The position numbers were made by a program, and so were the translations under genes. From assembly GCA_025454395.1 (NCBI GenBank), contig JALOOM010000033.1:1-43580 (forward strand): 43,580 nt of DNA. Direction: 5' to 3'. Source of the DNA: Elainella sp. Prado103 (GTDB lineage: Bacteria; Cyanobacteriota; Cyanobacteriia; Elainellales; Elainellaceae). Below the pieces are notes generated by a model. It was not told where the DNA came from. It worked only from the letters and a program-made list of their open reading frames with translations, and ran no database searches. Shown here piece after piece: positions 1 through 9,232 of this stretch (position 1 is its first letter; each line of letters opens with the position of its first letter).

Positions 1-30
1 CCTCTCCCGATTCTTCCTCTCCTGATTCTC
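1..30. repeat. 15-bp tandem duplication in coding sequence
   Basis: Two near-identical 15-bp units (CCTCTCC[C/T]GATTCT[T/C]) sit at the window edge inside the partial reading frame. They encode a repeated Pro-Asp-Ser-Ser/Leu-Ser linker. The unit length is a multiple of three, so the frame is kept. Confidence 0.6.
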
Positions 31-797
31 TCTCCCCTTTAGAACAAGCCGCCCAAACTGCTGGAATTGACTATGGGTTTCTGGTGCAACTCACCGATGC
101 GACCTTTCGATCGCGCTATCCAGCCGCAGCCGATCGCACCCTGTCCGATCGTCCAGAAGATGCTGAGGGACGGCGGATTTGGGGCGAGATTGCCGATGCT
201 TGGCTGACGCAGCTTCCCCAGATTTTAAGTGACTCATCGCGGCAACAGTTAGGGCGCTATCGTCAGGCTGATCAAGAACAGTGGCAACAGACAATCTATC
301 CCCTTTATGTGGGTAATCGATCGCTGGAGTTTTTAACAGATGCGCAGTTTTTTCACCAGTTTCCGGAACAGCGTGATCAAGAGTTTTGGCAGCAGCCGAT
401 CGGTCAAGTTTGGTATGCGATGGCTGCCGATCAGGTGCAGGCACTGGTAGCAGGTGAAACTTTAGAAGAAATTCAATTTGCTCAGGGTACTTTTAGCGAT
501 CAGGTGGAGCACACTTTAGAGCCAGGGAGCGGCCGAGTTTACATTGCCAACCTGTCAGCCGAGCAAATCTTGCGGCTCAATTTGCAAGTGCCCCCTAACA
601 GTAGCCGCTTGTCGCTTTATCTACCTCGCCCTACAGCCGCCCAACCCTTTCTGCTAGATCAGTCGGATCAAACGACCTGGGTGGGTACATTACCTCAATC
701 GGGCTATTACGAGATTGTGGTGATCAATCAGTCTGAGCAACCGATCCGTTACCAGTTGAACTTAGCGGTGGATAATGTGATTTCCGAGCCCGATTAA
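1..797 (+). CDS. C-terminal part of a larger protein with a PPC-like domain (possibly a Ser/Thr kinase C-terminus), cut by the window edge
   Basis: The reading frame is open to the left edge (codons start at base 3), so the N-terminus is missing; a GTG at 84 is internal and not a convincing start. Two similar helical segments follow each other: one with FRSRYP...DRPEDA...W (about bases 105-225) and one with FFHQFPEQRDQ...QPIGQVW (about bases 350-430). The last ~90 residues look like a PPC-type beta-sandwich (GRVYIANLSAEQ..., TWVGTLPQSGYYEIVVIN, RYQLNL). From memory, this repeat-plus-PPC arrangement occurs at the C-terminus of cyanobacterial serine/threonine kinases, but no kinase motif lies within the window, so that assignment is an inference. 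The stop codon lies in the first copy of a 16-bp tandem repeat shared with the end of convergent murD. Confidence 0.55.
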   Translation, partial: SPDSSSPDSLSPLEQAAQTAGIDYGFLVQLTDATFRSRYPAAADRTLSDRPEDAEGRRIWGEIADAWLTQLPQILSDSSRQQLGRYRQADQEQWQQTIYPLYVGNRSLEFLTDAQFFHQFPEQRDQEFWQQPIGQVWYAMAADQVQALVAGETLEEIQFAQGTFSDQVEHTLEPGSGRVYIANLSAEQILRLNLQVPPNSSRLSLYLPRPTAAQPFLLDQSDQTTWVGTLPQSGYYEIVVINQSEQPIRYQLNLAVDNVISEPD

Positions 798-840
798 AGA
801 TGCTCCAAATTAAAGATGCTCCAAATTAAAGATGCTCCAA
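793..840. repeat. 16-bp tandem repeat, 3 perfect copies, spanning two convergent stop codons
   Basis: The unit ATTAAAGATGCTCCAA occurs three times without mismatch (793-808, 809-824, 825-840). The plus-strand gene stops in copy 1 (TAA 795-797) and murD stops on the minus strand in copy 3 (826-828). The last codons of murD (LEHL) are read from copy 3, so the array grew out of the murD 3' end into the spacer. Confidence 0.9.
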
Positions 841-2193
841 ACAGAGGCGGCGAAAATGCTCCCCTCGTTGCTCAAAATTGGCGTATTGGTCAAAACTGGC
901 GCAGGCCGGTGAAAGCAGCACCGCTTTGGCGTTGAGCGATCGGGCCAATTCAGCGCCCCGTTCTACGGATCGCTCCATGGTTTCAACAATTTCGTAGTTG
1001 GAATAACCCACCTGAGCTAGTCGTTCGGCAAACACCGGAGCAGCGCTACCGATCAATAAAACCGCAGCCGCCTTAACCTGGATGATATCCAACCAGCCCG
1101 AATCATCACCTGCTTTAGCTTCTCCACCCGCGATCAGCACCACGGGAGCAGCAACCGCTGCCAGACCCACCTGAGCGGCATCATAGTTTGTGGCTTTGCT
1201 ATCGTTGATGAAGTCAATCCCCTGCCAGGTGCAGATATGCTCTAAGCGATGGGGTACGCCTGGAAATGATTCGATCGCCTTCACAATGGCGGCTGGTGCA
1301 ATCCCTGCCAAGCGAGCAGCTAACGTCGCCATTAAGAGGTTCTGCTGATTATGTCCGCCTACCATTCGCAGAGCTTGCACTGGCACGATCGGTTCCCCTT
1401 GTACCACCACCCAATCCGACTCCAAATATGCCCCTCGCTCTGGTGGGCAAGGTAGACTATCTTTCCCGGTCACACTGGTCCAATAGGCATCCGGCCAGGT
1501 TCTGACAGTTTGGCGCAGGTAAGGATCATCCCCATTGAGGATGGCAAGCTGAGACTGGCGTAACAGTTTAGCTTTAATGCTGTAGTAGTTTTCTAGGGTG
1601 TAGTGGCGACTGAGGTGATCCGGCGTAAAGGTGGTCCAAACTCCAATTCGTGGTGCCACAGAAGTGGAAGATTCGATCTGGTAGCTACTCAGTTCCGCAA
1701 TCACCCAGTCAGGCTGTTTCTGCTCTGTCAAGGCTTGCAGAGCCACTTCCCCGATCGCATAGCCAATATTGCCACAGGCTGGGGCATCATAGCCTGCCGC
1801 TTGAAAAATCGCCGCGATCAAGGCCGTGGTCGTGGTTTTGCCATTGGTGCCGGTGATTCCTACCCAGGGAGCTTGTTTTAACACCTGCCAAGCTAACTCC
1901 ACCTCTCCAATCGTAGGAATGCCAAATTCGCGGGCTTTCACCAAACCCGGCAAATCCCAAGGCACTCCTGGACTAACCACCACCTGCTGCATTCGCCCTG
2001 GATCGGGTGTAAATCGATCGCCCAATTGCACCGTGATGCCTTCACTCGCTAACAGTTGTTGAGTGTGCTTCAAACCTTCTGATTGCCCTGCATCACTGAC
2101 AATCACCTGCCATCCTTGCTGTTTGAGCAATCTGGCTGCTGCCATTCCCGATCGCCCTAATCCAATTACATACGCAGTCGCCATAAGCACCAT
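826..2193 (-). CDS. murD: UDP-N-acetylmuramoyl-L-alanine--D-glutamate ligase (MurD)
   Basis: Cytoplasmic peptidoglycan-precursor ligase that adds D-glutamate to UDP-MurNAc-L-Ala using ATP. The N-terminal Rossmann-like domain begins [17 protein letters not shown]. The Mur ligase P-loop GTNGKTTTT is at about residues 115-122, followed by the central ATPase domain and a C-terminal domain with HRLEH and NDSKATN motifs typical of the family. The length (455 aa) is normal. Two starts are possible: ATG at 2193 (MVLMATAYV) or ATG at 2184 (MATAYV). The first lies inside a 17-bp tandem duplication, and neither has a clear Shine-Dalgarno, so 2184 may be the true start. glyS lies upstream on the same strand about 136 bp away and the two may be co-transcribed. 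Confidence 0.95.
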   Translation of the reverse strand: MVLMATAYVIGLGRSGMAAARLLKQQGWQVIVSDAGQSEGLKHTQQLLASEGITVQLGDRFTPDPGRMQQVVVSPGVPWDLPGLVKAREFGIPTIGEVELAWQVLKQAPWVGITGTNGKTTTTALIAAIFQAAGYDAPACGNIGYAIGEVALQALTEQKQPDWVIAELSSYQIESSTSVAPRIGVWTTFTPDHLSRHYTLENYYSIKAKLLRQSQLAILNGDDPYLRQTVRTWPDAYWTSVTGKDSLPCPPERGAYLESDWVVVQGEPIVPVQALRMVGGHNQQNLLMATLAARLAGIAPAAIVKAIESFPGVPHRLEHICTWQGIDFINDSKATNYDAAQVGLAAVAAPVVLIAGGEAKAGDDSGWLDIIQVKAAAVLLIGSAAPVFAERLAQVGYSNYEIVETMERSVERGAELARSLNAKAVLLSPACASFDQYANFEQRGEHFRRLCLEHL

Positions 2194-2225
2194 TCAAACC
2201 CACGCACCATTCAAACCCACGCACC
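2187..2225. repeat. 17-bp tandem duplication over the murD start region
   Basis: The unit GCACCATTCAAACCCAC is present at 2187-2203 and 2204-2220, with a partial third copy to 2225. Each copy carries a minus-strand ATG. The copy-1 ATG (2191-2193) is in frame with murD and the copy-2 ATG (2208-2210) is out of frame because 17 is not a multiple of three. Confidence 0.85.
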
Positions 2226-2329
2226 TGTCGTCCAAAACCTTGATGACTCGGCTTTCCTTGCCTGACCCATTGCCTAGCTGATCATCCCGTTTGCCGATCA
2301 CCGCGTTAACCTCCATTCTCCATTCAGAA

Positions 2330-4504
2330 TTATTCTCCTTTCACGATCGCGCCAAAGTCGGCTAATACTCGCGCCTGATTGCGCAATAGCCCTAGCAAAT
2401 TCAACCGATTTTGCCGAATGTCCAGGTTCTCATCCATCACCAACACGCTGGTCGATCCATCGAAAAACTGACTCACCACTGGCGCAATGTTAGCGAGGGC
2501 ATCGACCAAGCGTTGATAGTTGCGTTCAGCCTGGGCAGCCTGGGTTTCCGGCACCAGTTGAATCAGTGCCTCATAGAAAGCTTGCTCAGAGGGTTGCTGA
2601 AATTGCCGGGGATCGATCAAGCCGGTTGGCTCCAGGGTTGTTTTATCAAGCGTACCTTGGGCAGCTAGCCGTGAGGCTCGATTCACCGTTTCGTAAATGG
2701 CAGTAAGTTGACCATTTTGGCGAATTGATTGCAAAAATTCAGCCCGATCGCGCACATCCAGCAGATTTTGCAGGGCTCGGGCCGTATAGTCGGGATCGCT
2801 CTCCCCCAGTACCGCATTCACCAAATCGTAGTCGATCGATCGATCTTCTTGTAAGAGGGTGCGCACCCGCTGCAAGAAAAACTCCTGGAGTTGCTGCAAC
2901 AGTGAGGCCGCATCGGTTTTAGGAGGGGTTGATCCAGCCAGGAAAGCAGAGACAGCCTGGTGTAAAAGCTGCTCCAGGTTCAACTCCAGGTTGGCAGCCC
3001 AAGTGATGTTGACGATGGCAGTGGCGGCTCGTCGTAAGGCAAAGGGATCGGAAGAGCCACTAGGCACCATACCGATGCTAAAAATGCCAATCAGGGTATC
3101 CAGGCGATCAGCAATTCCCACGACTTGCCCTCCCAAGGTCAGCGGCAGTTGATCATGGGCACCCCGTGGCAAGTAATGTTCAAAAATGGCGGTGGCCACG
3201 GCTTCCGATTCTCCCGAACTGCGGGCATATTTTTCGCCCATCACCCCCTGTAATTCCGGAAACTCACCGACCATTTGCGTCACCAGATCGGCCTTACAGA
3301 GCAAGGTCGCCCGATCGATCGCTGATTGGGTTGCCGCATTGACTTGAAGCTGAGAGCCAATCATCTGAGCAATTTCTCCCATTCGATCGACCTTGGCTCG
3401 TACCGATCCCAAATCGGCTTGAAAGGTGACGGTTTCCAGTCGCGGTAGATAGTCCTCTAGTGATTGCTTGCGATCGAGGTCGAAAAAGTATTTACCATCC
3501 GAAAGCCGAGCCCGAATTACCCGTTGATTGCCTGCGGCGATCAGATCCGTCTTGGCAGGATCACCATTGGCAATCGTAATGAAATAGGGCAGCAGGGTAG
3601 GACGATCCGCCGCTTTGCGGATTGGGAAATAGCGCTGGTGGCTCTCCATTTCAGTGGTGATTACTTCTGGAGGCAGCTCCAAAAATTCTGGATCGAACTG
3701 GCCCACTACAGCCGTTGGATATTCAACCAGATCCCGCACCTCTGCCAACAGTCCCGGATTGATGGTAGCTACGCCTTTTACCGATCGGGCTGCCTTTTCG
3801 GCTTGGGCGACGATCTGGGCTTCCCGTTGGGCTGGATCCACTTCTACAAATGCTTGACGCAGACATTCGACATACTGCGCTGCGCTGGGGATGAGAACTG
3901 GATCGGGATGTAGCACGCGATGTCCTTGGGAAATTCGATCGCTGGTGCAACTTTCTGACCCATTCACCAGCCTGATCGGCAATACGGCCTCATCTAGCAG
4001 ACTCACCAACCAGCGGATCGGGCGGGGAAACCGCAAATCCCCATCTCCCCATCGCATAAACCGCTTGCCTTCCAGTCCAAAAATCCACTGGGGTACCAGC
4101 TCGGTCAAAATTTCGGCAGTGGGTCGTCCAGCAATCTGCTGCCGCACAAAGACAAAATCACCCTTATCGGTCGATCGCACTGCTAAATCGGCCACCGCGA
4201 TCCCACGTGATCGAGCAAATCCTTCCGCCGCCTTGGTGGGTTTACCGTCTTTAAAGGCCGCTTGGGCAGATGGGCCCTTCACCTCTTCTTCTCGATCGGG
4301 CTGTTGGGTCGGCAATCCGGCAATCAACACAGCCAAGCGGCGAGGCGTTCCATAAAACTGAATCGATTCACTGCTGAGAAACGACTCGGCCAAACTAGCT
4401 GGAATGCGGGATCGCCATTGATTGAGGGCATCTGCCACGAAACTCGCGGGCAGCTCTTCTGTGCCAACTTCTAATAAAAAAGTCACCATACCAGCCTTAG
4501 CCAT
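2330..4504 (-). CDS. glyS: Glycine--tRNA ligase beta subunit (GlyS)
   Basis: Beta subunit of the bacterial alpha2beta2 glycyl-tRNA synthetase, which charges tRNA-Gly and pairs with GlyQ (not in this window). The N-terminus has the family signature [14 protein letters not shown]. Further family blocks include [39 protein letters not shown] and DPFALRRAA, and the C-terminal ~150 residues form the DALR-like anticodon-binding region ([16 protein letters not shown]). The length (724 aa) is normal. The start may be the ATG at 4489 (MVTFLLEVG), which fits family N-termini better and has AAGG upstream. It is transcribed away from the divergent exported-protein gene at 4761 and toward murD. Confidence 0.95.
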   Translation of the reverse strand: MAKAGMVTFLLEVGTEELPASFVADALNQWRSRIPASLAESFLSSESIQFYGTPRRLAVLIAGLPTQQPDREEEVKGPSAQAAFKDGKPTKAAEGFARSRGIAVADLAVRSTDKGDFVFVRQQIAGRPTAEILTELVPQWIFGLEGKRFMRWGDGDLRFPRPIRWLVSLLDEAVLPIRLVNGSESCTSDRISQGHRVLHPDPVLIPSAAQYVECLRQAFVEVDPAQREAQIVAQAEKAARSVKGVATINPGLLAEVRDLVEYPTAVVGQFDPEFLELPPEVITTEMESHQRYFPIRKAADRPTLLPYFITIANGDPAKTDLIAAGNQRVIRARLSDGKYFFDLDRKQSLEDYLPRLETVTFQADLGSVRAKVDRMGEIAQMIGSQLQVNAATQSAIDRATLLCKADLVTQMVGEFPELQGVMGEKYARSSGESEAVATAIFEHYLPRGAHDQLPLTLGGQVVGIADRLDTLIGIFSIGMVPSGSSDPFALRRAATAIVNITWAANLELNLEQLLHQAVSAFLAGSTPPKTDAASLLQQLQEFFLQRVRTLLQEDRSIDYDLVNAVLGESDPDYTARALQNLLDVRDRAEFLQSIRQNGQLTAIYETVNRASRLAAQGTLDKTTLEPTGLIDPRQFQQPSEQAFYEALIQLVPETQAAQAERNYQRLVDALANIAPVVSQFFDGSTSVLVMDENLDIRQNRLNLLGLLRNQARVLADFGAIVKGE

Positions 4505-4693
4505 GCATCAAAATAAACGGGAGCATCAAAAGGGTGGAGTGAAGCGGAGCATCACCCATCGCCTCACCAGCTTCAACAGTTTACCGCGTCGGTGGGGTTC
4601 CCAAGCAGGTCGGTTTGAGTTGCTCAACTTGACGCGACTGGGATGCTCTCGAATCAGACAGGCTGACATCAAACCAGCCTGAATCGAAATGAA

Positions 4694-4724
4694 TTGTCTA
4701 CAAATTGTGAAAGATTACTATAAT
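4694..4724 (+). promoter_or_regulatory. Candidate sigma70-type promoter for the 4761 gene
   Basis: A perfect -10 hexamer TATAAT is at 4719-4724 with a -35-like TTGTCT at 4694-4699, 19 bp apart (slightly long). Predicted transcription would start near 4731, giving a ~30-nt leader before the ATG at 4761. It lies in the AT-rich divergent spacer shared with glyS. Confidence 0.45.
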
Positions 4725-4760
4725 CAAGGAATTTACTCTCGTTAGCGATTTATTCTTACG

Positions 4761-5366
4761 ATGTGTAACTGGGGTTGGAGATGGGGGCGGAGATGGCTCG
4801 GAATGCTGTTGGCAGTTGCCACGATCGGACTAGATGATCGGGCCCATGCGCTGCCAGGAGAGACGGTCGGAGAGGTGGCAACTTGGATCCAGATGCATCC
4901 CACTCTCCAACCTGCACCTGGAGAAACTCTGCTGATCCGCCGCACTGATAGTCCTTCCCGCCGCTTTACCTTTGAAGCTTCGATCCGGCCACCCGGACGA
5001 GCGGTGAGAGGCGATCGACGAGACATCATTCGCAGTGAGCAGATCAGTCTGTTTGATACCGTGTACGGGGTTACGCCAGATCGCCTAGAGGAATCCCTCG
5101 ACATTCTGTATGGGGCTGAGCTGTTGGCAGATTATCAGCAAGCTGAAGTGGTGTATCAGTATCCTACGCCTGAGTTGATTGAACGTGCCGATCGAGAAAA
5201 TCTGCCTCTGCTGCGGTTAAGCCAGGGGGAAGTACGGCGAGGCGATCGATTTGCCTATTGGATTGAAACAGTACAAATCCCCGATCGTAGACCGCAATCT
5301 GGCAGAGTCGTGGTGTTTTTACTAGAGGATCTGCCCAAGGTTTTGACCGAACTAGAAGCTCGTTAA
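4761..5366 (+). CDS. Exported protein of unknown function, 201 aa
   Basis: I do not recognise the family. The N-terminus has a basic start (MCNWGWRWGRRW), a hydrophobic stretch (LGMLLAVATIGL) and a likely signal-peptidase site near AHALPG, so export to the periplasm or thylakoid lumen is likely. The mature part has mixed alpha/beta composition, is rich in Arg and Glu, and contains LFDTVYGVTPDRLEESLDILYG. No lipobox, catalytic motif or further membrane segment is visible. It is preceded by a good -10 box and followed after 28 bp by a doubtful small ORF. Confidence 0.7.
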   Translation: MCNWGWRWGRRWLGMLLAVATIGLDDRAHALPGETVGEVATWIQMHPTLQPAPGETLLIRRTDSPSRRFTFEASIRPPGRAVRGDRRDIIRSEQISLFDTVYGVTPDRLEESLDILYGAELLADYQQAEVVYQYPTPELIERADRENLPLLRLSQGEVRRGDRFAYWIETVQIPDRRPQSGRVVVFLLEDLPKVLTELEAR

Positions 5367-5394
5367 GGGTTCTCTCCCATCGTCACTAGGGGAG

Positions 5395-5664
5395 ATGCGG
5401 CGGAGTCGATTTCTTGGAGCCGTTGCCCGGCTCATTAATTTAGGGAATGCTAGGGGTACGCTTACAGTAGGTTCCTCAGGGGGTTCCTTAGGGAGTTTTT
5501 CAGGGGGTCTCTCAGGGGGTCTCTCTCAGGTGATTTCTGAAGGAATCCCCAGGGTAATCTTGGGGCGATTCATGCTCGATCGACCGCCTCAGGTAGCCTT
5601 TCGTCAGTATGAAATGAGTATTAAATACTTCTCTGAACGGCTAGGAATACGGAGAGGGGGATAG
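5395..5664 (+). CDS. Doubtful small ORF with a Gly/Ser repeat, 89 aa
   Basis: It starts 28 bp after the preceding gene. A purine run AGGGGAG abuts the ATG, which is too close for a normal ribosome site. The middle is a four-residue-periodic Gly/Ser tract (GGSLGSFSGGLSGGLSQ) made by a degenerate 12-bp array. The C-terminal part (ILGRFMLDRPPQVAFRQYEM, then SIKYFSERLGIRR) looks like ordinary protein sequence. It could be a small co-transcribed protein or a chance frame, and no family is recognised. Confidence 0.35.
   Translation: MRRSRFLGAVARLINLGNARGTLTVGSSGGSLGSFSGGLSGGLSQVISEGIPRVILGRFMLDRPPQVAFRQYEMSIKYFSERLGIRRGG
5476..5523. repeat. Degenerate 12-bp tandem array (4 units)
   Basis: Units begin at 5476, 5488, 5500 and 5512. 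The last two are identical (TCAGGGGGTCTC) and the first two are diverged. Read in the frame of the small ORF, they give repeated Ser-Gly-Gly-Leu-like tetrapeptides. Confidence 0.65.
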
Positions 5665-5976
5665 GCGATTGGACGGCAGTAATGGGGATTTTTGCCTGTC
5701 AATCAGACTGACCATCAGAATCTCCGTAGCGCCAGATCTAGCCAATACTGCGGATATGAGCGATCCTGTAAAATGGGTTCACTGAGTTTTACAAACTCTT
5801 TACTGACATGCGGTATCAAAAATTACGAATGATCCGTCATAACTAGAAGTAATCCTGCACTGATGAGATCGAGTGCATTCAGCATCTGCCAAACAGGATG
5901 CCTCGCAAAAAATAGAGCTTTGCGATCGGTCTCACTGTTCCTTTCTCCTCTTACGGTTTTTAACTCGGTTTCCTCT
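5665..5976. other. Spacer before the aminotransferase, with an inverted repeat
   Basis: This 312-bp spacer has no convincing gene. An inverted repeat TGTAAAA / TTTTACA (arms 5767-5773 and 5787-5793, 13-bp spacer) sits about 185 bp upstream of the start and could be an operator. No clear -35/-10 pair at good spacing was found. Confidence 0.4.
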
Positions 5977-7176
5977 ATGGACTATTCCACAGCTTCTATC
6001 CCCTTCGTCGATCTGACGGCTCAGCACCAGCCCATTCAAGCCAAATTGGAGCAAGCTGTGCAATCGGTTATCCAAGCGGGTGATTATGTTTTAGGGCAGG
6101 CATTGCGTGAGTTTGAGACCGCATTCTCTCAGGCTTGTGGAACCCATTATGGTGTAGGTGTCGCTTCTGGGACAGATGCGATCGCCTTAGGCCTCCAAGC
6201 TTGTGGAATTGGCACAGGTGACGAGGTGATTTTACCTGCCAATACTTTTGTTGCAACGCTGATCGGGGTGATTCGATCGGGTGCCACCCCCATTTTTGTA
6301 GATTGCGATCCCCATACCGCCCTGATCGATTTAATGGCGGCGGAAAAGGCAATCACGCCGCGCACCCGTGCCATTATTCCCGTCCATTTATATGGGCAGA
6401 TGGTTTCGCCACGTAAATTGTTGGATCTGTCCAGCACTTACGATTTGTTGATCTTTGAAGATGCAGCCCAAGCTCACTTGGCAGAACGGGAAGGCTATCG
6501 GGCTGGATCGATCGGGATGGCGGCTGCTTTTAGCTTCTACCCCAGCAAAAACTTGGGAGCGATGGGTGATGGTGGCATGTTGGTGACCCGCTCCGAAATC
6601 GTTGCCCAAACGATGCGATCTTTGCGCAACTATGGTGCAACTCGTAAGTATTTTCACACTGACTTTGGTACCAATAGCCGCCTGGATACGATCCAAGCTG
6701 CTGTTTTGCAGGCTAAGTTACCCTATCTTTATGATTGGAATTGTGAGCGTAACTGCATTGCTCAGCAGTATGACCAGCTACTCGCTCCCCTGTCTGCTTA
6801 TGGAATTGTCCCGATCGCAAATCATTGTGGAATCGGTCATGTCTATCATCTCTATGTGATCCGGGTATTAGAAACCTGTCCGATCGAACGCACCCTGTTG
6901 CAATCTGCCTTAGCAGAATTAGATATTCAAACTGGAATTCACTATCCCATTCCCTGTCATCTTCAACCTGCTTTTCACAACCTCGATTACCAGGCAGGTG
7001 ACTTCCCCCACGCGGAAGCGTTAAGCCAGGAGATTCTCTCCTTACCGATGTATCCAGGACTCCAATCCGACCAGATTGAACGGGTTGTGAGTAGCATTCG
7101 ATCGCTCCTCGAAGCAGAGTTGGGCATGACGCGCTTGCCCGATGGATCGATCATTCCTTCGCTGATTTCAACTTAG
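5977..7176 (+). CDS. DegT/DnrJ/EryC1-family PLP-dependent sugar aminotransferase
   Basis: Predicted to transfer an amino group to a nucleotide-linked keto-sugar, supplying amino sugars for exopolysaccharide or lipopolysaccharide. Family landmarks are IPFVDL at the N-terminus, GVGVASGTDAIALGLQACGI, GDEVILPANTFVAT, IIPVHLYGQ, FEDAAQAHLAE (cofactor-binding Asp) and FSFYPSKNLGAMGDGGM containing the PLP Schiff-base lysine. TNSRLDTIQAAVL and GIHYPIPCHLQPAF follow in the usual order. The ATG at 5977 (MDYSTASIPFVDL) is preferred over an in-frame ATG at 5863, because the extra 38 residues have no family counterpart. The protein is then 399 aa, normal for the family. Downstream exosortase and polysaccharide-export genes support an envelope-glycan role. 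Confidence 0.9.
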   Translation: MDYSTASIPFVDLTAQHQPIQAKLEQAVQSVIQAGDYVLGQALREFETAFSQACGTHYGVGVASGTDAIALGLQACGIGTGDEVILPANTFVATLIGVIRSGATPIFVDCDPHTALIDLMAAEKAITPRTRAIIPVHLYGQMVSPRKLLDLSSTYDLLIFEDAAQAHLAEREGYRAGSIGMAAAFSFYPSKNLGAMGDGGMLVTRSEIVAQTMRSLRNYGATRKYFHTDFGTNSRLDTIQAAVLQAKLPYLYDWNCERNCIAQQYDQLLAPLSAYGIVPIANHCGIGHVYHLYVIRVLETCPIERTLLQSALAELDIQTGIHYPIPCHLQPAFHNLDYQAGDFPHAEALSQEILSLPMYPGLQSDQIERVVSSIRSLLEAELGMTRLPDGSIIPSLIST

Positions 7177-7190
7177 GAATGAACGTTAAA

Positions 7191-7259
7191 TTACTGGCAA
7201 AAAATTACTGGCAGAAAATTACTGGCAGAAAATTACTGGCAGAAAATTACTGGCGAAAA
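7191..7259. repeat. 14-bp tandem array, 5 copies
   Basis: The unit TTACTGGCAGAAAA begins at 7191, 7205, 7219, 7233 and 7247 with only one or two substitutions. It begins 15 bp after the aminotransferase stop codon. Confidence 0.9.
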
Positions 7260-7333
7260 GCAATGTTCTGTACAGGTACAGTCTGTTCCTAACCCATTTC
7301 GGCAGCGCTCTTCTGATCTTTTGCCACGGCAAC

Positions 7334-7387
7334 GCTGATACAGAAGGCTGAGCTGATACGAAAGGCTGAGCTGACACGAAAGGTTGA
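7334..7387. repeat. 18-bp tandem array, 3 copies
   Basis: The unit GCTGATACGAAAGGCTGA begins at 7334, 7352 and 7370 with a few substitutions. A further truncated copy (GTTGATACGAA) follows at 7383. Confidence 0.85.
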
Positions 7388-7508
7388 TACGAATTGTTGC
7401 TCGCCACCTTTTTTGGGGCACTCTAGGAATGCCTGAAGCAGGTCGATCGCCTCTCCCCTGGGGCTGATCTGTTTCTCTCGCGCTGCAACCCCATGCCAGT
7501 TCGCTATC

Positions 7509-8498
7509 ATGCAGATTCGTCAAACCTTTACACCGGAACGACCGATCGCCTTCCTCGGAGGGGCGCTGTTGTCCATTCTTTACCTACCGCTGCTCTTTCA
7601 TTGGGTAGAGGGGTGGCTCAACAAAAGTATTAGTACTGAGCATGAGTATTTCAGCCATGGATTAATTGGGCTACCGTTTGCGGCCTATTTAGCTTGGCAT
7701 AGTCGTCAGGCTTGGCAGATGTTGCCACATCGAACCCATCCACTCGGGCTGATGTTGTTGATCCTGGGTGTTGGTGGCTATTTGAGTCGTCTACCCGATC
7801 TGATTAACTTCTCTTTCGTTGCAATTCTGGCAGGATTGAGCCTCTGGCTGAAGGGTATGGCCGGGTTGCGTCTGATGGGCTTCCCACTGCTGTTAGTGCT
7901 ACTGGCCACGCCCAACTCAATTCCTTATTTAATTGCGCCCTACACCTTACCCTTACAGAAGCTGATTGCTGGAACTGCGGGATTTATCTTGGTGCAGTTG
8001 GGGATGGAGGTACGGGTTGACCAAATCTATCTCTTCGTGAACGATCGCATTGTAGAGGTTGCGCCTTACTGTGCCGGTCTCAAAATGCTGTTCACCAGCC
8101 TCTATGTCGGCTTGATGTTGCTCTACTGGACAGGAGCCTGGATCTCGCGAGCTAAAGTGATTTGGTTTTACAGCGGTTTGGTGGGGCTAAGTGTGGCTGC
8201 TAATATCATTCGCAACACGTTGTTGACCTATTTCCACGGCACCGATCAAACAGCCGCTTTCCATTGGCTGCACGACAGTTGGGGCGGCGATCTTTACTCG
8301 GCCGGCATGTTAGGGGTGCTAGTGATTTGGCTACGCACTCTCGAAGATTGGATCGACGCAGCCGAATTTGATGAAATTTCGGATGACGATGAAGCCGATT
8401 ACCCAACGGAAATGGCTGCTGAGACTGCGATTCAGCCAGAGATGGAATCCCTGAACCTTGAGATTGCACTTGATATGGCAGATGAGGCTGGATCATGA
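7509..8498 (+). CDS. Cyanoexosortase B (membrane transpeptidase for PEP-CTERM-type proteins)
   Basis: Polytopic membrane protein (about eight hydrophobic segments, residues ~15-275) of the exosortase family, which cleaves and processes C-terminal sorting signals during export. The three family catalytic blocks are present: Cys188 in VAPYCAGLKM, Arg235 in ANIIRNTLLTYFHG and His255 (with His252) in FHWLHDSWGG. The C-terminal ~50 residues form an acidic cytoplasmic tail (EISDDDEADYPTEMAAE). The next gene overlaps it by 4 bp (ATGA) and matches the protein that accompanies cyanoexosortase B, which is why the B type is chosen. Position next to sugar aminotransferase and polysaccharide-export genes fits the usual link between exosortases and exopolysaccharide. 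No PEP-CTERM target is encoded in this window. Confidence 0.88.
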   Translation: MQIRQTFTPERPIAFLGGALLSILYLPLLFHWVEGWLNKSISTEHEYFSHGLIGLPFAAYLAWHSRQAWQMLPHRTHPLGLMLLILGVGGYLSRLPDLINFSFVAILAGLSLWLKGMAGLRLMGFPLLLVLLATPNSIPYLIAPYTLPLQKLIAGTAGFILVQLGMEVRVDQIYLFVNDRIVEVAPYCAGLKMLFTSLYVGLMLLYWTGAWISRAKVIWFYSGLVGLSVAANIIRNTLLTYFHGTDQTAAFHWLHDSWGGDLYSAGMLGVLVIWLRTLEDWIDAAEFDEISDDDEADYPTEMAAETAIQPEMESLNLEIALDMADEAGS

Positions 8499-9232
8499 CA
8501 TTGACGCAAACCCCGTCCCGATCGCCCCTGATCAAGCGATTACTTGTGTTATTTCTCCTGGCGATCGCCCTCTCTGCGGCAATCCCTGGCTATCTGCACC
8601 AAGCCTGGGGATGGCAACAGGTTCCACCTCTGCCTCAAGCCCAACAGCTTAAACAGTTGCGGCAGTCCGGTTTGACTTTACCCGGTTGGCAAACTGTGGA
8701 ACAACGGATAGTCGAAATTGGCGGGCACAAATGGTCGGCTCAGGCGATCGTCCCCGACTCTCTGACCGACCCAACCCTGGAAGCAGCCACTTGGCTCCTG
8801 TTACGGCCCCAGGTGTGGGAACAAGATTTGCCTCAGATTGATTGGGTCGATATCGATGGGGCTCGGCAGTGGCAGGTTGATTCTCAACACCAGCTTCGTT
8901 TCGCAGCATCCGCCGCCGCACCCTCTGATGTTACTTATTCGGTCAATGCCCGATTTTTTCGAGGTTGGACGACTAGACGTACCGATGCCGTTTTACAGTG
9001 GTATAGCTGGGCCGATGGGGGTAGCTCGGCTCCAAGTCACTGGTTTTGGGCTGATCAGTGGCAGCAACTCCGCAATCGCCAACGTTTAGCCTGGGTGGCA
9101 GTCAGTATTCAAATGCCGATTCCTCCTTTCAGCGAAATTCAAGCGGTACAACCTGAAGCGGCAGCTTTAGCCAAACTGGTGCAATCCACCTTAATCACCA
9201 CTATCTTTCAACCTGCCGACTTGCCATCTTAA
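8495..9232 (+). CDS. Cyanoexosortase B system-associated protein
   Basis: Protein of 245 aa whose start overlaps the exosortase stop by 4 bp, so the two are translationally coupled. A single hydrophobic segment (about residues 12-30, RLLVLFLLAIALSAAIPGYL) anchors it with the rest probably outside the cytoplasm, as in EpsI-like partners of exosortases. The mature part has WQTVEQRIVEIGGHKWSAQ, AATWLLLRPQ and VDIDGARQW, and ends in a stretch resembling the EpsI-type domain (RLAWVAVSIQMPI). The exact biochemical role of this family is unknown; the assignment rests on position and general resemblance. Confidence 0.8.
   Translation: MTLTQTPSRSPLIKRLLVLFLLAIALSAAIPGYLHQAWGWQQVPPLPQAQQLKQLRQSGLTLPGWQTVEQRIVEIGGHKWSAQAIVPDSLTDPTLEAATWLLLRPQVWEQDLPQIDWVDIDGARQWQVDSQHQLRFAASAAAPSDVTYSVNARFFRGWTTRRTDAVLQWYSWADGGSSAPSHWFWADQWQQLRNRQRLAWVAVSIQMPIPPFSEIQAVQPEAAALAKLVQSTLITTIFQPADLPS

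Larger units (their letters stand above)
7177..7508. other. Spacer upstream of the exosortase, dominated by two tandem arrays
   Basis: This 332-bp spacer contains a 14-bp array (7191-7259), a small perfect inverted repeat CTGTAC-AG-GTACAG (7268-7281) and an 18-bp array (7334-7387). No obvious gene or terminator hairpin with a T-run is seen. Confidence 0.6.

Noticed and set aside
7268-7281. CTGTAC-AG-GTACAG as a LexA-type box
   Set aside because: The half-sites and spacing do not fit the cyanobacterial LexA consensus as I know it, and the downstream gene has no SOS link.
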